The notes beneath the pieces are model-generated. The model saw only the letters and a list, made by a program, of their open reading frames with translations, ran no database searches and was not told the origin of the DNA. This document shows positions 50,075 through 63,076 of a DNA stretch of 64,000 bases, piece after piece. The translations under genes were made by a program, and so were the position numbers. The stretch comes from Acanthochlamys bracteata (lineage: Eukaryota; Streptophyta; Magnoliopsida; Pandanales; Velloziaceae): the NCBI GenBank assembly GCA_019914995.1, contig CM034139.1, positions 6,674,461-6,738,460 of the forward strand, given 5' to 3'. The number at the start of each line of letters is the position of its first letter. The stretch's first letter is position 1.

Positions 50075-53000
50075 TGGAGACTAACCCATGAACCGAAACA
50101 ATGAAAGATCGCAACTTTTAAGCGTCCAATGCTATAAATGAACTCGAAGAGAAATACCCATGCATCACATTAAAGCAAGAAACTATTAACCGACGTCCCA
50201 GACGGCTCCAGGTGATTAAGAAAAGTTTCAAACTTCTGTAGCCGTAAAGGATCCAATAAAGCAAGAATCGTGGATCAAATCAAGCAAAGATCGCGCCTTC
50301 ATGCTTCTGAGCAATCCATGTCAAGAAATTACTATGGATCAATCAGTTGTAGCTAGAGGGAAAAAAAGATTAAAAAAGAAGAAGGGGATGAATTAATGAG
50401 CGGATGGAACAGAAGATAAGAGTGGTGGCAGTGGGTTCTTTGCAGCAAGGAAGAAAGAAAAACCGAGAGAGACAGAGATAAAAGAAAGCTCAGCCACACA
50501 CTCCACGAGCGCTTTAACTGCACACAAGTGCAACCAAACGAAACCAATGCCGCCAAAACTCTTCCTCTCAGCCACACGATAACACCATACTCTTATTCCT
50601 CACAGAAAAGCTAATAATAACAACAACATTATAGTAAATCAGTGATCACTAAATGGAATATAGCAGATAGATCGCTAAGCTAGAGCTAGCAGTAGTAGAA
50701 GAAGAAAACAAGAAGAAGAAGAAAGAAAGAAAGGAAACAAAGCGATGAAATGAAATCAAGGAGTTGAGAGATTATCCACGTTGGTAGCAGAAAATGAGAG
50801 ACGCGGGCGTCTATCGACCGCAGAAATGAGCGATTCAATGTAGGAAGAATCTGCGTTCCACGTTGCCTTGAGAAAGAAGGGAATCATGAATGGAGCTGTG
50901 TGGAATTACTTCTTAATTGCTAATCATTCAACTTTGTCAGATTAGTTTTGATTTTACATTAGTAAGTATAAGATTCAAACTGAATTAAAAATGTCGATTG
51001 TTTCAAGAGAATGGGAGAGTGTTTAGTCAATGAAAATTAAATTAGTCAATTATGAGAAAACAATGTTGCTGTCTGCGACCGTGTGAAGCTGTATTGGAGA
51101 ATAATTATGTCTGTAACCTAAGTAAAAGCTATTTGTAGATGTTATTGCAAATTTGCAATTGCCATAAAAGGAAAGCAGTGTTGTATCAACTGGAAGCTTT
51201 TGCTTTGTTCACTAGCATTGAATAATCAATCAATCAGCCAACATTCTAACGTGCAGGTTCATAACATTTTATATTAACTATTTATAACTTCAATAATTAT
51301 GTAAATGTGTTTTTCTTTTCCTGCCATTACAAGTTTTAAGATTAAAATCGTGTTTACCTTGAATATAAAATGAGTGAAATAAATTTTCTGAAGAACAATT
51401 TAAAAAATTAAATTAAAAATTAAAAATATTTAATAAAAAAATAAAATTATATATTAATTTAATATTTATAGTAAGTTTTAAAATTAAATTTTAAAATTTT
51501 TTTATTAATAATAAAATTTTATTTTAATTTTTGTATGTATTTTATATTGAAAATGAGTTTAAAAAAAAAAGAATTTGAGTCCTAAACGAATAAAGTCTGA
51601 GATAGTAAATGAACCTCAACTGTATACAGATGATTCGGATTTTAATCTAAATATAAATAAGTTTTCTGGTTGATGCATTGCAGTTCTAGTAAGTTTAAAC
51701 GAATTGTAGATAGCCAACATGTTGGAGCATGTGATGAATCATTGATTTGTTTTTCTATTTCCCCTGAAAACACAAAGATGAAAGCGGGCACACTTAGGGC
51801 CGTTTGGTTCAATTTTTTTTCAACAAAATTTTTTAATTTTTAATTTTATATTTTTTAATATATATTTTATAAGTATATAAAAAATTTATTTAAAAATTTA
51901 AAAAATATAAAAAAATTTTACAAAATAAAATTTTTTTATTATATATTTTTATTATATTTTTTAAAATAAAAAATAAAATTTATTTTTTAAAATAAATAAA
52001 AATATTTTTTATTTTACAAAAATTCTATTTCATAAATAATTTCAAACGTTCTCTTAACTTGTGTAGGAATTCTTCACTCTAAAGAAAGAAACAAAGGAAT
52101 TTTTTTTTAAAATAAAAAAACTCTTCTTTTACTTTTCTTAATGAAGAACAATCGAATCGCCAGTACAATTAATTGACGAGTTATGATGATTGGCCAATTC
52201 TGAATACTCGCTTACAGCCTTAGCCATGATATTTCAAAATGATTTAAAAAAATTTTCACGTCTACAAAAAGTTATATAGTATTTGAAAAAAATTTATTTT
52301 GACCCTATTGTTCATAAATCGGAAAAATTAAATTCAGTACTCGTCCAGGTCCAGGATCAGGCCCAAGATTAGTGTATTGATTTTAGTCATAATTTGGTCA
52401 AAGTTACTCACAGTGATCCACTAAAGGTAATTTTATTTTTATTAATGGAATATGTCAAATAAGCTTTGGAATATTTTTTTAAATCCTACTTTGTAGTTCC
52501 CTGCTATAGTAATCTTTAGCTTGAAATTCAATGACAACGTGTGGGTGTGGCTTATCACTGTATTTGCTTGCGTGCAGAAGCAATTGCAAATAAGAGAAAG
52601 TAGATTAAGGCCTTGTTAAACTAAAGGTACTTGATTCAATTAATTTTGAACTTCGTGCCGTCTACCTACACCTTCCTTGTTTCTTAAAAAGATTCTCAAA
52701 AAGATGTCTCCTGGTGGTGAAGATAATGATAAGTAGCCTAATAGGAGCAAGAAGAAGTTGATAAAATCAATCAAAAGATCAATGCAGGGCATGTATTTTC
52801 ATATCACGTTTGCTAAACAAAATCCGTCAATGGCATATTTCAATTGGTAAGAGCTCTACTTTTTTATTTCAGAAATTAAATTGAATTATTTTATATATTT
52901 CAATTATTACTTTAAATTTTATTTTTTAAAATAAATTTGAAGTTTTTGAAAGTGCATGTGTTTCAATTATTTACTGAACTAAAAATTTCACTTCTAGGAT

Positions 53001-53749
53001 CTTATAACTTTAATTTTAACTTTAACTTTACTTCTCAGTTTCAAATTACTTTTAAATAAAATTAAAATATAAAAAATTAATTTACTTTCAACTTAATTTT
53101 TTTTAAAAAAAATTTCACCTCATTTACAATTATGGAAACTCGCTTTTGCGTATTTAAAATACAACTTAAATTTTATTTGTTAGTTTATTTTATTTTTATG
53201 AAATTTACTTTCGTGAACACACCCTACCTATAAAACAACTCAAACTTATTATAGAGTCCGGCCCATTAAAGCCTGCTTAGCCCATTCAACAATCCCAAAC
53301 CAACAAACCGTCAATATTCCCACATGGATTTTGATCGCTTATTCAAAGTTCAAACCTGTGTTTCCATCAACTCCGTTCAGGGCAACCGAATAATTACAAA
53401 AGGAAAACCAAGGTGTTTGCAATTTATTTCGCAAAATAAGGCCACTAAGGATTTTACATCGCCAATATCACATTTATGAGACTATAACTGCCAAAGTACA
53501 ATTATCAAACATCGACTTACAGTTAACCGCACTTCAATATCATCATCCGCTCATTGTAACAAGACAAAAAGAAATAATAATAAAAATAAAAAGAACAAAA
53601 CAACAAAACAAAACAGCAACGACGACGACGGCAACAACAACTGCTATTGAACACCGGGGATCTCAAGATCAAACCACTCAATCGATAGTTATCAGGCGAA
53701 GAACCAACGGCGTGCAGCATTGTAGAAAATCCACCGGCGAACGGTGAGG
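50075..53749. other. SPA leader/promoter and intergenic DNA, no gene seen
   Basis: The first 700 bases (A/G-rich on the plus strand) are likely the SPA 5'UTR and promoter. No convincing TATA box was found. The rest is AT-rich with one Tourist-like MITE (51797-52052). The last few hundred bases are the promoter and leader of the DUF616 gene. Confidence 0.55.
51797..52052. mobile_element. Tourist-like MITE, family D
   Basis: A 256-bp element with TTA duplications (51794-51796 and 52053-52055). The left terminus is GGGCCGTTTGGTTC and the right terminus in reverse is GAGAACGTTTGAAA. Interior A/T-only. The termini resemble families B and C at 23.2-23.8 kb. Confidence 0.65.
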
Positions 53750-53779
53750 ATGAGTTGGTCGCGGCAGACGGCGAGATGA
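53750..53779 (+). promoter_or_regulatory. uORF overlapping the DUF616 gene start codon
   Basis: A nine-codon upstream frame starts at the ATG at 53750 and ends with TGA at 53777-53779. The stop overlaps the main ATG (53776-53778) as ATGA. It is out of frame with the main coding sequence. Such an arrangement could lower initiation or allow termination-reinitiation; that effect is inferred. Confidence 0.6.
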
Positions 53780-56700
53780 CGGGCGGCGGTGGCTCGGTAG
53801 GGCTGCGGACAGCCAGCTATGGTTCTCTTCTGCAGCCCGTCGGTGGAGGTGTGGGTCCATCACCGGCAAACGGTGGGCTCGCTTTGCCGAGTTTGCCTGG
53901 TGGGATCCAACCTGGCGGTGGGCAGTCACCGGTACTGCTGTTTCCAGTTCCGAGAAAACCTGCTAAGATGATAATGCAAGCGAAGGAACGGAGGGTTCCT
54001 TGGGTTCTAAAAGCCGCCGGCCGACGCAGGGTTGGAATGCTTCTCGTGCTCATCCTTGCCTCCGCTGCTATCCTCTTCTCCTTCGTCTCCGTTGTCGGCA
54101 AAGGTATCGATCTTCCTGGATAATAATATGGTGTTGTTTATTGTTATTATTCTGATTTTTTTGAATTTTACTTCGTTTTTCGTTCGTGGAGATGGTAGGA
54201 ACTGTTTCACAAGTAGTAAACTTTTTATTCGGATATTGTGCATTGTGCTGTTGTAATTGGCATTTTCATTCTGCTCTCTCCCTATTGAGTTAGGTATTAA
54301 TCATTTCAAGTTCTACATTGTTGAATTATCTGATTGATGGCTTGTTATTTTGTGTCTCTATATCTTATTGCTGCATATTATCTTACTCTTAATTGCATTA
54401 ATACTTGCTTGCGAAAGAAAATAATCACTATTTCTTGTGATTACACTACAAATATAGATGGTTCTGATTACACCATGAATGTAGATGGTTCTGATATATC
54501 TAGAACTAGATTCACTATCATTGCATGGTACGTAACACTGGCATCTCTTGCATCTGGATTCTCTTTTTCAATTAATCATGCAGCAGTTCTATTGCTAGTG
54601 AATTGTAATGGTTTTGGCAATGTTGTCATTTTTTTCTTTTTCTTCTCTTGTTGCAAAGGTAATGTTCTAGGGCACGTTACTTATTCAATGGGGTTATTCT
54701 CCTTGCTATCTGTTGAGCTTCCTATTGACTGATTCTCGGGAGCTCTGCTGCATTCTCCAAGTTGAGGCTCTCTGTAGTCTGTACTATGTATGTAGATAAT
54801 TGCATACTGATTTTGACACCACTTGCATGGATTTATTTTATGGCCTTTATTTACTTAAGTTTTCTGTTGATTTTTGCTTACTAAGGAAGCATCCAGGGTT
54901 TCTCCATTGAACTTTACTTCATTCGTATATAAGTTTACTGGTTGATGTATGCTTTGGACGGAATACTTCTGTTCTTATGTGAGCAAACTGTTTGGCATTC
55001 TTGTTTCAGATGAAGATGTGTCAGTTGATCTTCATAGGAATTCTGATTCAATAATTCACGCCGGTAGGACATCTCTAAGAACATTGAAACTTCCTCCTAG
55101 TGCAACAAAAGAAGACACAGGGAATATAGAATTGGTACATGAGTTTTCATCTGGAAGAAGTCAGATTGAAATTCATCCTCCAAGCATATTTCCCAGTAGA
55201 CATCCATGTGAGAATTTTTCATTTTCTCCTCCACCTCCCCCGTCTGATAGGAAGCGGTCTGGACCCCGACGTAAGTGTAACCTCTGCATTCACTGTGTCC
55301 ATACTGATGCTTTAAATCAAGAAGTCTATTTGGTTACTGATTTGCTCTTCCTTTCTTTTCACATCTTCCTATTGCAGCATGCCCCGTATGTTATATCCCT
55401 GTGGATCATGCCATGTCATTTATGCCAGCTTCACCAACAGTTTCACCCATCTTGAAAAGTTTGAACTATGTTACTGAGGAGGATGTTATTTTTGATGAGT
55501 CAAATGGGGGATCTGCATTTGGAGGACATCCTTCTTTGCAACAGAGAAACGAATTGTTTGACGTGAAGGAGTCAATGACTGTGCACTGCGGGTATTGCAT
55601 ATTTGCTTGTAAATCGAGAAATTGTTGAACTTGTGCTTGTTAGTTGACTATTCTATTTAGAAAATATCTTGAAATCTAGCATTCAACAAATTGTCAAGCT
55701 TTATGGTTTTGTAAGCTATTTGCTTTGTTGTTTTCGTGACTCATCTGTAGATTTGTGAAAGGCAAAAGACCTGGGCAAGGGACTGGATTCGACATAAGCA
55801 AGGATGATCTCGTTGACATGGAGCATTGCCGTGGAATAGTTGTAGCCTCAGCTATATTTGGTATAATATTGTGTAACACATGTTTACCTTTTGTCTTTCT
55901 TTGCTTATGATAGAGACTGATACAACTTTTGAGAACTATGTTCTATACCAGGAAATTATGACATAATCCAACAACCTAAGAACATCAGTGATGCAGCAAA
56001 ACGAGATGTGTGCTTTTATATGTTTGTGGATGAAGAAACAGAATCTTACATAATGAACACTAGCACCATTGACCTCACTAGAAGGGTTGGACTATGGAGG
56101 GTAGTGGTTGTTCAAAATCTTCCATATCTTGATGCAAGACGTAATGGAAAGGTTTGTGCTGTGATATCTTGTGTTTGCTTTTGATACTGATATGAGTTCT
56201 AAACAAAACAATGTCACGGAAAAGGGAAAATCTGTGCCCAGACAGATCAGTTGATGCATAATTGTTGCTTAATATATGCATTTTTATTAATTTAGTTTGT
56301 TGCTCGGAGGTAGCGGCAATAATGAAACTGTTGTATATGTCTGTTAGTGTGCCCTATATTAGCATACCGAAAGAGCAAAACTGTTGCTGTAGGTTTTCTG
56401 AACACAGTCTAGATCAAGATGGTGAATGTTAATCTATCGCTCCCTATCAGGAACCACATTTCTGCATGTATTCTTGCAACAGGGACTTATGGTGCTATCG
56501 AGGATTGAAAAGTCATAGACTCAGGATTCAGTAATGGTGATCATGATATTGAAATGTAATGCTTTCTGATAAGTGTGTTTTCATAGGTTCCGAAACTGCT
56601 GCTGCATAGGCTTTTCCCAAATGCAAGATTCTCTCTATGGATTGATGGAAAGCTTGAGCTTGTCGTTGATCCATATCAAATTCTTGAGAGGTATGGTTGT

Positions 56701-57801
56701 CATTAACCAATAAATCATCTAGTTGGTGAAATGTAATTTGTTGAAGTTGTTTTCTCAAGGGACTTTCTTTTGAGTGCATCTTTATTGTACATGTTTATAC
56801 TAGAATCACTTTGCTTCATTGTTTCTACATTAAATTACATTGGTAGTTCTCTCCAGATTCCTCTGGCGAAAAAATGCGACTTTTGCAATCTCTAGGCACT
56901 ATAGACGTTTTGACGTTTTTGAAGAAGCAGAGGCTAATAAAGCTGCTGGAAAATATGATAATACATCTATTGATAATCAAATTGAATTCTACAAAAGAGA
57001 AGGATTGACACACTATACTCGGGCAAAGCTTCCTATCACTAGCGGTAAGTGTTGATGCTTGCCACTTCATTATGAAGTAGCAATGTGAATTCGTTTGCTA
57101 TATCTTGATGATGTTTGACGTATGCAGATGTCCCTGAAGGCTGTGTTATAATTAGAGAACACATTCCTATCACAAACCTCTTCACCTGTCTCTGGTTCAA
57201 CGAGGTAGATCGATTTACTTCCAGGGATCAAATTAGTTTCAGTACTGTGAGGGATAAGCTAATGGCAAAAGTTGATTGGAGCCCTTACATGTTCTTGGAC
57301 TGTGAAAGACGCAACTTTGTCATTCAGGTACCTTTTTCCTTTATTTGCATGGTGTGTCAAGTGGACCTTCTGTGAGATTGCTTTTATATGTATGATGCTG
57401 CATTTGTTGAGGATTGCATATTCTGTTGGAATTTCTGAATTTTTCCTATCCCTTTTTTCATCAAAAGAGGTATGAATATGATTGGCTGCTACGTGATAGC
57501 TGATATGAGTTATCTTTTGACTCTGTGTATATTCTATTGTAATTTTCAGGCATATCACCGAGATCTTTTAGAACAGAGGAAGCACGCTGCTAGTTACCCT
57601 CCACCACTGGCCCTAACTGCTAAAAAGTCTCCAGTAAGAACTGCGCCGGAGACTGATGCCCAGAGAGTTCCTCCATTAGGGAAGCTACCACTGAAGCGTG
57701 GGAAGGAGAGGAGATCAGGCTCAAGACGTCACCGTCCCAAAGCAAGCAGTACTAGGGAGACCAATTTGTTAATTCTTTCAGGCAAATTCTTTTATTTGTA
57801 G
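53776..57801 (+). CDS. DUF616 / MUCI70-like putative glycosyltransferase
   Basis: Nine exons (53776-54103, 55010-55270, 55378-55591, 55751-55860, 55952-56151, 56587-56690, 56857-57044, 57128-57327, 57550-57801), all GT-AG with matching phases, encode 618 residues. A Gly/Pro-rich cytosolic tail is followed by one membrane segment (residues about 87-107, VGMLLVLILASAAILFSFV), making a type II protein as in Golgi glycosyltransferases. The DUF616 domain starts near CPVCYIPVDHA and includes DVCFYMFVDEET, LWRVVVVQNLPY, RLFPNARFSLWIDGKLELVV and CLWFNEVDRFTSRDQISF. Relatives include MUCI70, needed for pectin/xylan mucilage, and TOD1. The C-terminus is basic (KRGKERRSGSRRHRPK). The start at 53776 is the first ATG in this frame; a longer open frame upstream lacks one. 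The exact donor and acceptor sugars are unknown. Confidence 0.9.
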
Positions 57802-58305
57802 TCCAACAATATCCATTGATCAGCAAAAGGGGTTCTGGGGAGAGTAATTTTTAGTAATTCTTTCTTTTTTTCCATAAAATTCAGGGGTTTGTTACGCAAG
57901 GAACTGTTGATATCAATTCATTTTTTTGTTGTATATAGAGGTGGTTCACAATAAATAACAACTGAGCTGTTGTGTTCTACGGAACCATTCTTCTTGTTCA
58001 TTCTTTTTAAGAGGAAAAGAAAGAGCAAATTTTTCCCTTTCTGGATATTAGCAGACATCTTTATCATAGACAATCTATAAACTGGAAAATTTGCTTCAGA
58101 TATAAAATGTTTCTGAATTGTTACAGTTTCCTGCTGCAATTATTGAAGGTAATGTTTCCTTCTCTTTGCCAGGTTGCCAACCGTCAGTGCTTTGAGTTTG
58201 AGTTTGATTTTGATTTATTGTTTCTTCTCTTATTCAGAGAAAAGGTTAGTCACTGATTATTTTGATTTGCCTTTGGCAGTTGATAGATGATACAAACAGT
58301 CCTGT
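57802..58305. other. 3'UTR of the DUF616 gene and spacer
   Basis: Downstream of the TAG at 57799-57801 no further exon was recognised. Confidence 0.5.
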
Positions 58306-58880
58306 AGTCTGGATGGATTGCTGTCGGCGGTTAGGTATTTGATCTCTGCCTTTACACAGTTAACTAAGAAGAAATCGTTGCTTATCTTTTTGGAGGCATC
58401 ATATCTAGATTTCTATGCATCAGTCACATCTAGCAAAACGAAATAAGTTTACAGTATGCATGCCAGGTGTTTGTGAAATTGTCTTCTATATGTGTCCATA
58501 TTGAAATGAATTAAATCGGAGAATTTTGATCGGGATTGCCTGCATTTATCGATTGAGAAGAGAGGTTGTGACTTAAGGAAAAAGCCAGAAGGAAAGGATA
58601 TCTCCATCGGTGGTCAATGATTAGGTATTATGCATACCGTATAGCTGACGCACAATATCTTCCATTGCCTACATCTTCTTTCTGTCTTCACCTCAATGAT
58701 TAAGATAAGAACGACAATCATAATGTAGGTTGATATTCCTGCAATTTAATGCACTGTGTTGATCATACTACTGTTGCATAATTGGGATAACTGGGGTGGT
58801 TGCATTTGGCACAACTTAATACAGACTTTTGACAAGCTATATCACATCAATCACGCCTTTTTGATCTTTATTGCACACAG

Positions 58881-58980
58881 TCTGGATGAATTGCTATCGT
58901 CGACTAGGTGCTTGATCTTTATCTCCACAGTCTGGATGAATTGCTACGTCGACTAGGTGTTTGTATCTTTATCTCCACAG
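58881..58980. repeat. 50-bp tandem duplication
   Basis: 58881-58930 and 58931-58980 are near-identical, each starting TCTGGATGAATTGCT and ending ATCTTTATCTCCACAG. It lies at the start of copy 2 of the larger tandem repeat. Confidence 0.92.
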
Positions 58981-59432
58981 TTAGCTTAGAAATTGTTGCT
59001 TTTCTCGTCAGACTATTTTGTTTGAGACATTATGTCTAGATTTCTATGCATCAGCTTGCATCTAGCAAAGTGAGATATGTTTCCAGCGTCACGCGACAGG
59101 TGGTTGTGGAATTGTCTTGACTAGGTGTCATACTGAAATGAACTAGATCAAAGTATTTTGATAAAATTTGGCTACATTTACCGAGTAAAAGAGAGTATGA
59201 CTTGAGAAAAAACTAAAAAATAAAGGATAGCTCATTTGGTGGTCAAGGTTTAGGCATTATGCATATCTTATAGCACAAAATCTTCCCCTTGCCCACATCT
59301 TCTTTCTGTCTTACTCTTCATGATTAAGATAGAAACAACAATCCGCAACATAGATTGATATTCCTGCAATTTAGTGTAGTTATGTTGATCATACAACTAT
59401 TGCATAACTGGGAGCAGTTGCTTTAGAACAAG

Positions 59433-59634
59433 TATATGTAAGCTTTTGACAAACTATATCACATCGATCTGCCTATATGTAAACTTTTGACAAACTATAT
59501 CACATCGATCTGCCTATATGTAAGCTTTTGACAAAAGTGCACTAGGCACTAGAATATGTAAGCTTTTGACAAACTATATCACATTGATCTGCCTATATGT
59601 AAGCTTTTGACAAACTATATCACATCGATCTGCC
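59433..59634. repeat. 41-bp minisatellite, five units
   Basis: Units start at 59433, 59474, 59515, about 59553 and 59594, each TATATGTAAGCTTTTGACAA... ending CATCGATCTGCC. Units 1, 2, 4 and 5 differ by one or a few bases. Unit 3 is diverged in its second half (AGTGCACTAGGCACT). The unit is an amplified form of the tail found once in each larger copy. Confidence 0.93.
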
Positions 59635-60200
59635 TATTTGATCTTTATCTCAACACGGTCTGGATGATTGGTGTCAGCCGACTAGGTATTCAATCTTTAT
59701 CTCCACACAGTTGGCTAAGAAACCATTGCTTTTTCTTGTAAGACTATTTTGTTTGAGACATTTTTCTAGATTTCTAAGCATCAGCTTACATCTAGCAAAA
59801 CACGATATGTTTCTAGCGTTGCACAACAAAGTGTTTGTGAAATTGCCTTCAATATGTGTGCATACAGAAATGAATTGAATTGAAGAAGTTTGATCAGATT
59901 TTTCTGCATTTATTGAGTAAATGAGATTGTTACGAAGTAGGGATAAACACAAAAAGAATGGATAGCTTGAGTTGTGGTCAATGTTTAGGCATTGTGCATA
60001 CCATATATCTGATGCACAAAATCTTCCATTGCTAACATCTTCTTTCTGTCTTCATCTTCACAATTAAGGTAAAATCATTATTGGTAGCATTGGTTGATAT
60101 TCCAGCAATCTAACGTAGCTATGTTGATATCTTGTTGTGGCATTAGGCATGATTATATATAAGCTCTCCACAAATTATATCACATAGATCATGCCTATGA

Positions 60201-61005
60201 AGAATGGTTCTCAAACTCATGAGAGTGCATAAAATTGCTCTCTTTTTAAACATGAGATGGAAAAAGCTACTGTAGCAAGTACAAGAGAATAATACTGATG
60301 CTGACTCTAATGTGATACTGATTTCATTAAGTACATTCTTTAGTTTACTAATTTGGAACAGTTTAATAGAAACATGCATGATGACCATGAGATTCCAGTT
60401 ACCCAAATGCTTCATGACAAAGAAATCAGTTGCAGTCAATCTATGTAAAGCATATTGATAAACATAGGCAGTTCCTCACATGTCTATCTCATCTATGATC
60501 TGTCCTTGAGCAAAGACATAGTTCTTTAGTAAATGTAAGGGACAGGACTGTGCTCAGATAATCCATATCTATTACCTTCACTTGATTCCAACTCTTCTCG
60601 GCCCCCAAGATTTCAATGCTACTGTTTTATAGAGTTTTATGATGTGATGGCTTTTGTCAGAGAGATATATATAGGACCTACTCATGTGACTGTGGTTTTC
60701 ACTATTCCATAGTATAAAAGCGTAATCTTGGCAATGTCTCTCCACTGTGATGCTTAGTCTACATCTTGGGCAACACATTGTCCTAAGCTCTTTAGGAAAA
60801 GTTAGTCATTGAGCTCAGACAACCTTTGCTTTCTACCAGTCCAAGAAGTGTGCCAGGGAATCAGGGATAGTGTTACTTTAGTTTTACTCCTTTTCGCTAT
60901 CTGTATGATACCTGGACTGGAGTATCTAGTTGTTCATCTTCTTGATTAAGTAGGGCTACATAGTTCAGTTTTCTACTTGCTTGTCAACATAACACAATAA
61001 AGAAA
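60201..61005. other. Upstream region of the mannanase gene
   Basis: No exon recognised. A TATATATAG stretch near 60666 is too far (about 340 bases) from the ATG to be called a promoter element with confidence. Confidence 0.45.
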
Positions 61006-63076
61006 ATGTTAAGCACTAGAGTGTTTTACCATGTGTTCGGTCTGGCTTCATGTATTGCACTACTTTACGCGTCTTTTGGGGATGTAATGCTGGATTTAAA
61101 CTTGAAATTCCGTGAGCCCAATGTAAGTTTTGTGAGCAGGAATGGTACTCATTTTGTGGTGGATGGAAGGGCATTCTATGTCAATGGCTGGAATTCATAC
61201 TGGCTCATGGATCAAGCAGTAGAGGAGTTCAACAGGCCAAGGGTCAGGGCAATGTTTCAAACTGGTGCAGAGATGGGGCTCACTGTCTGTAGAACCTGGG
61301 CCTTCAATGATGGCTCCTACAATGCTCTTCAGGTTTCCCTTGGCAAGTTCGATGAAAGGGTTTTCAAGGTAAAACAATTCAGATATGCTTTTATGGTTCT
61401 GTATGACCTCTTCCTTTGTTTTTTGTTCCATATCTTTCCATAGTTTTCCAACCTCTTCATCTCCAAATACTTTTATTAGTATTAGTAACAGTAGTACTAG
61501 TAACAGTTAAGGAAACTTTGTTAGGATTACGAAATTATTGAATTTACTATCTTGATAGATGATAGAAATGGTTACGTTTATTCAACTTTCTACTTCTTAC
61601 GAATTGCAGTGGAGTCAAATTGTAACTGCAGTTGAGAACTTTGGCCATGCCATGTGCTAATTAATATTTTCAGTTGTATTATTGTTTGCGATACTTTTTT
61701 GAATTTGTTCTTGTTCCGAGTCTGACTTGCTTGATTGCAGGCATTAGATGTAGTTGTTTATGAAGCAAAGAGGCAAGGGATCAGGCTTATTCTTTGTCTA
61801 GCAAACAATTTGAAAGCATTTGGTGGGAAAACACAGTATGTTAAGTGGGCTTGGGAAGATGGCGTTAGCTTGAGCTCCTCAACTGATTCTTTCTACTTTG
61901 ATCCATCTATCAGAAGTTATTTCAGGCATTATATGAAGGTAATCTCTTGTCTTATCAAATTTGTAGTTGTCAACATACTTTCACGGTCATTTGAATTAGA
62001 CTTATTTCAATTTCAACATATGGATAGAGCATATGCTACGGTCGTTGATTGATTATTACAGAACTATTGACATTTGTAATAACTTTCCTATTCCTGTTTT
62101 TACAGACTATATTGACAAGAAAGAATCACTTAACTGGACTGGAATATAGAGATGACCCTACAATCTTTGCATGGGAGTTGATGAATGAACCACAATGTTT
62201 GTCTGATCCTTCGGGTGACACCCTCCAGGTAAGCCTCTTCTTGATATCCAGGACATTTAGGTCCTTATCTCTCATGATCAATGAAATATCAGCACTTAAT
62301 CTCAAAGATATAACTGATCATTGATTTGGAGAAATGCAGAAATGGATTGAAGAGATGACGAAGTATGCCAAGTCCATAGATAATAAGCATCTTCTGACAG
62401 TCGGACTTGAGGGGTTTTATGGATCAAACAGCCCTCAAGAGAAGTTGTCTATCAACCCCGGAGAATGGTTCAACACCTTGGGAGCAGACTTCATCCGTAA
62501 TTCCAAAATCTTAGAAATAGATTTTGCTTCTGTTCACAGCTACCCTGACCAGTGGCAAGTATTAAGTTCAACAATCATGTTCATCTATTTGTAATCACAG
62601 TCGAAAAAAATGCCTAGTTTCTAGCGTAGAGAATTGTGATCCTTGCGCGTGTTTTATCCTTTTGATATGAAGATCTTGACTTCCAACATCGCAGGTTACC
62701 GGAAGCTGGGTTTGATATGCAAATTCAGTTCATGTCCAGATGGGTTAACTCACACATTGAGGATGGAGAGCTACTGAGGAAACCTATTCTATTCACGGAA
62801 TTCGGATTTTCAAGCAATTACAAGAACTTCAGTCACTCTCACCAAGAGGAGCTTTACAAGGGTGTATATGATACAATCTATGATTCCGCAAGGAAGAAGA
62901 GAGCAGGTGCGGGTGCTTTCATTTGGCAGCTGTTTGTAGGAGGAATGCCAGAATACAGTGACCATTATGAAATTGTTCCTGGAGAGAGGCCTTCTTTGTA
63001 CAGATTGATCAAAAACCAATCCTGTCGATTGGCTGCGATCACAAACACAAAACACAAACACTCGTGCAGCATGTAG
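61006..63076 (+). CDS. MAN: Mannan endo-1,4-beta-mannosidase (GH5)
   Basis: Five exons (61006-61368, 61741-61938, 62106-62228, 62340-62554, 62695-63076) encode 426 residues. The enzyme cuts beta-1,4 mannan chains in the cell wall, in seed, fruit and vascular tissue. An N-terminal signal peptide ([18 protein letters not shown]) is present. The acid/base is Glu215 in WELMNEP and the nucleophile is Glu335 in LFTEFGFS. Other conserved sites are CRTWAFND, the active-site His in VHSYPDQW and the Trp in [10 protein letters not shown]. The fourth intron starts with GC (CAGTG|GCAAGT) and ends CGCAG; only this join restores the conserved DQW-L. All catalytic residues are kept, so the enzyme should be active. 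The MAN paralogue number is not assigned. Confidence 0.94.

Larger units (their letters stand above)
58306..60200. repeat. Three-copy diverged tandem duplication, unit about 570 bp
   Basis: Three collinear copies begin at AGTCTGGATG or its variant (58306, 58879/58929, 59656). Each continues through TCTAGATTTCTA(T/A)GCATCAG, a block like GCATTATGCATA, CATCTTCTTTCTGTCTT and TTGATATTCCTGCAAT to a tail like CAAACTATATCACATCGATC. They differ by many substitutions and small indels, so the duplication is not recent. Copy 2 contains the 50-bp duplication and is followed by the 41-bp array. No coding frame is shared. Confidence 0.8.

Noticed and set aside
54334..54732. Open frame of 132 codons inside the first intron of the DUF616 gene
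   Set aside because: It is T-rich intron sequence giving hydrophobic codons, without conserved motifs.
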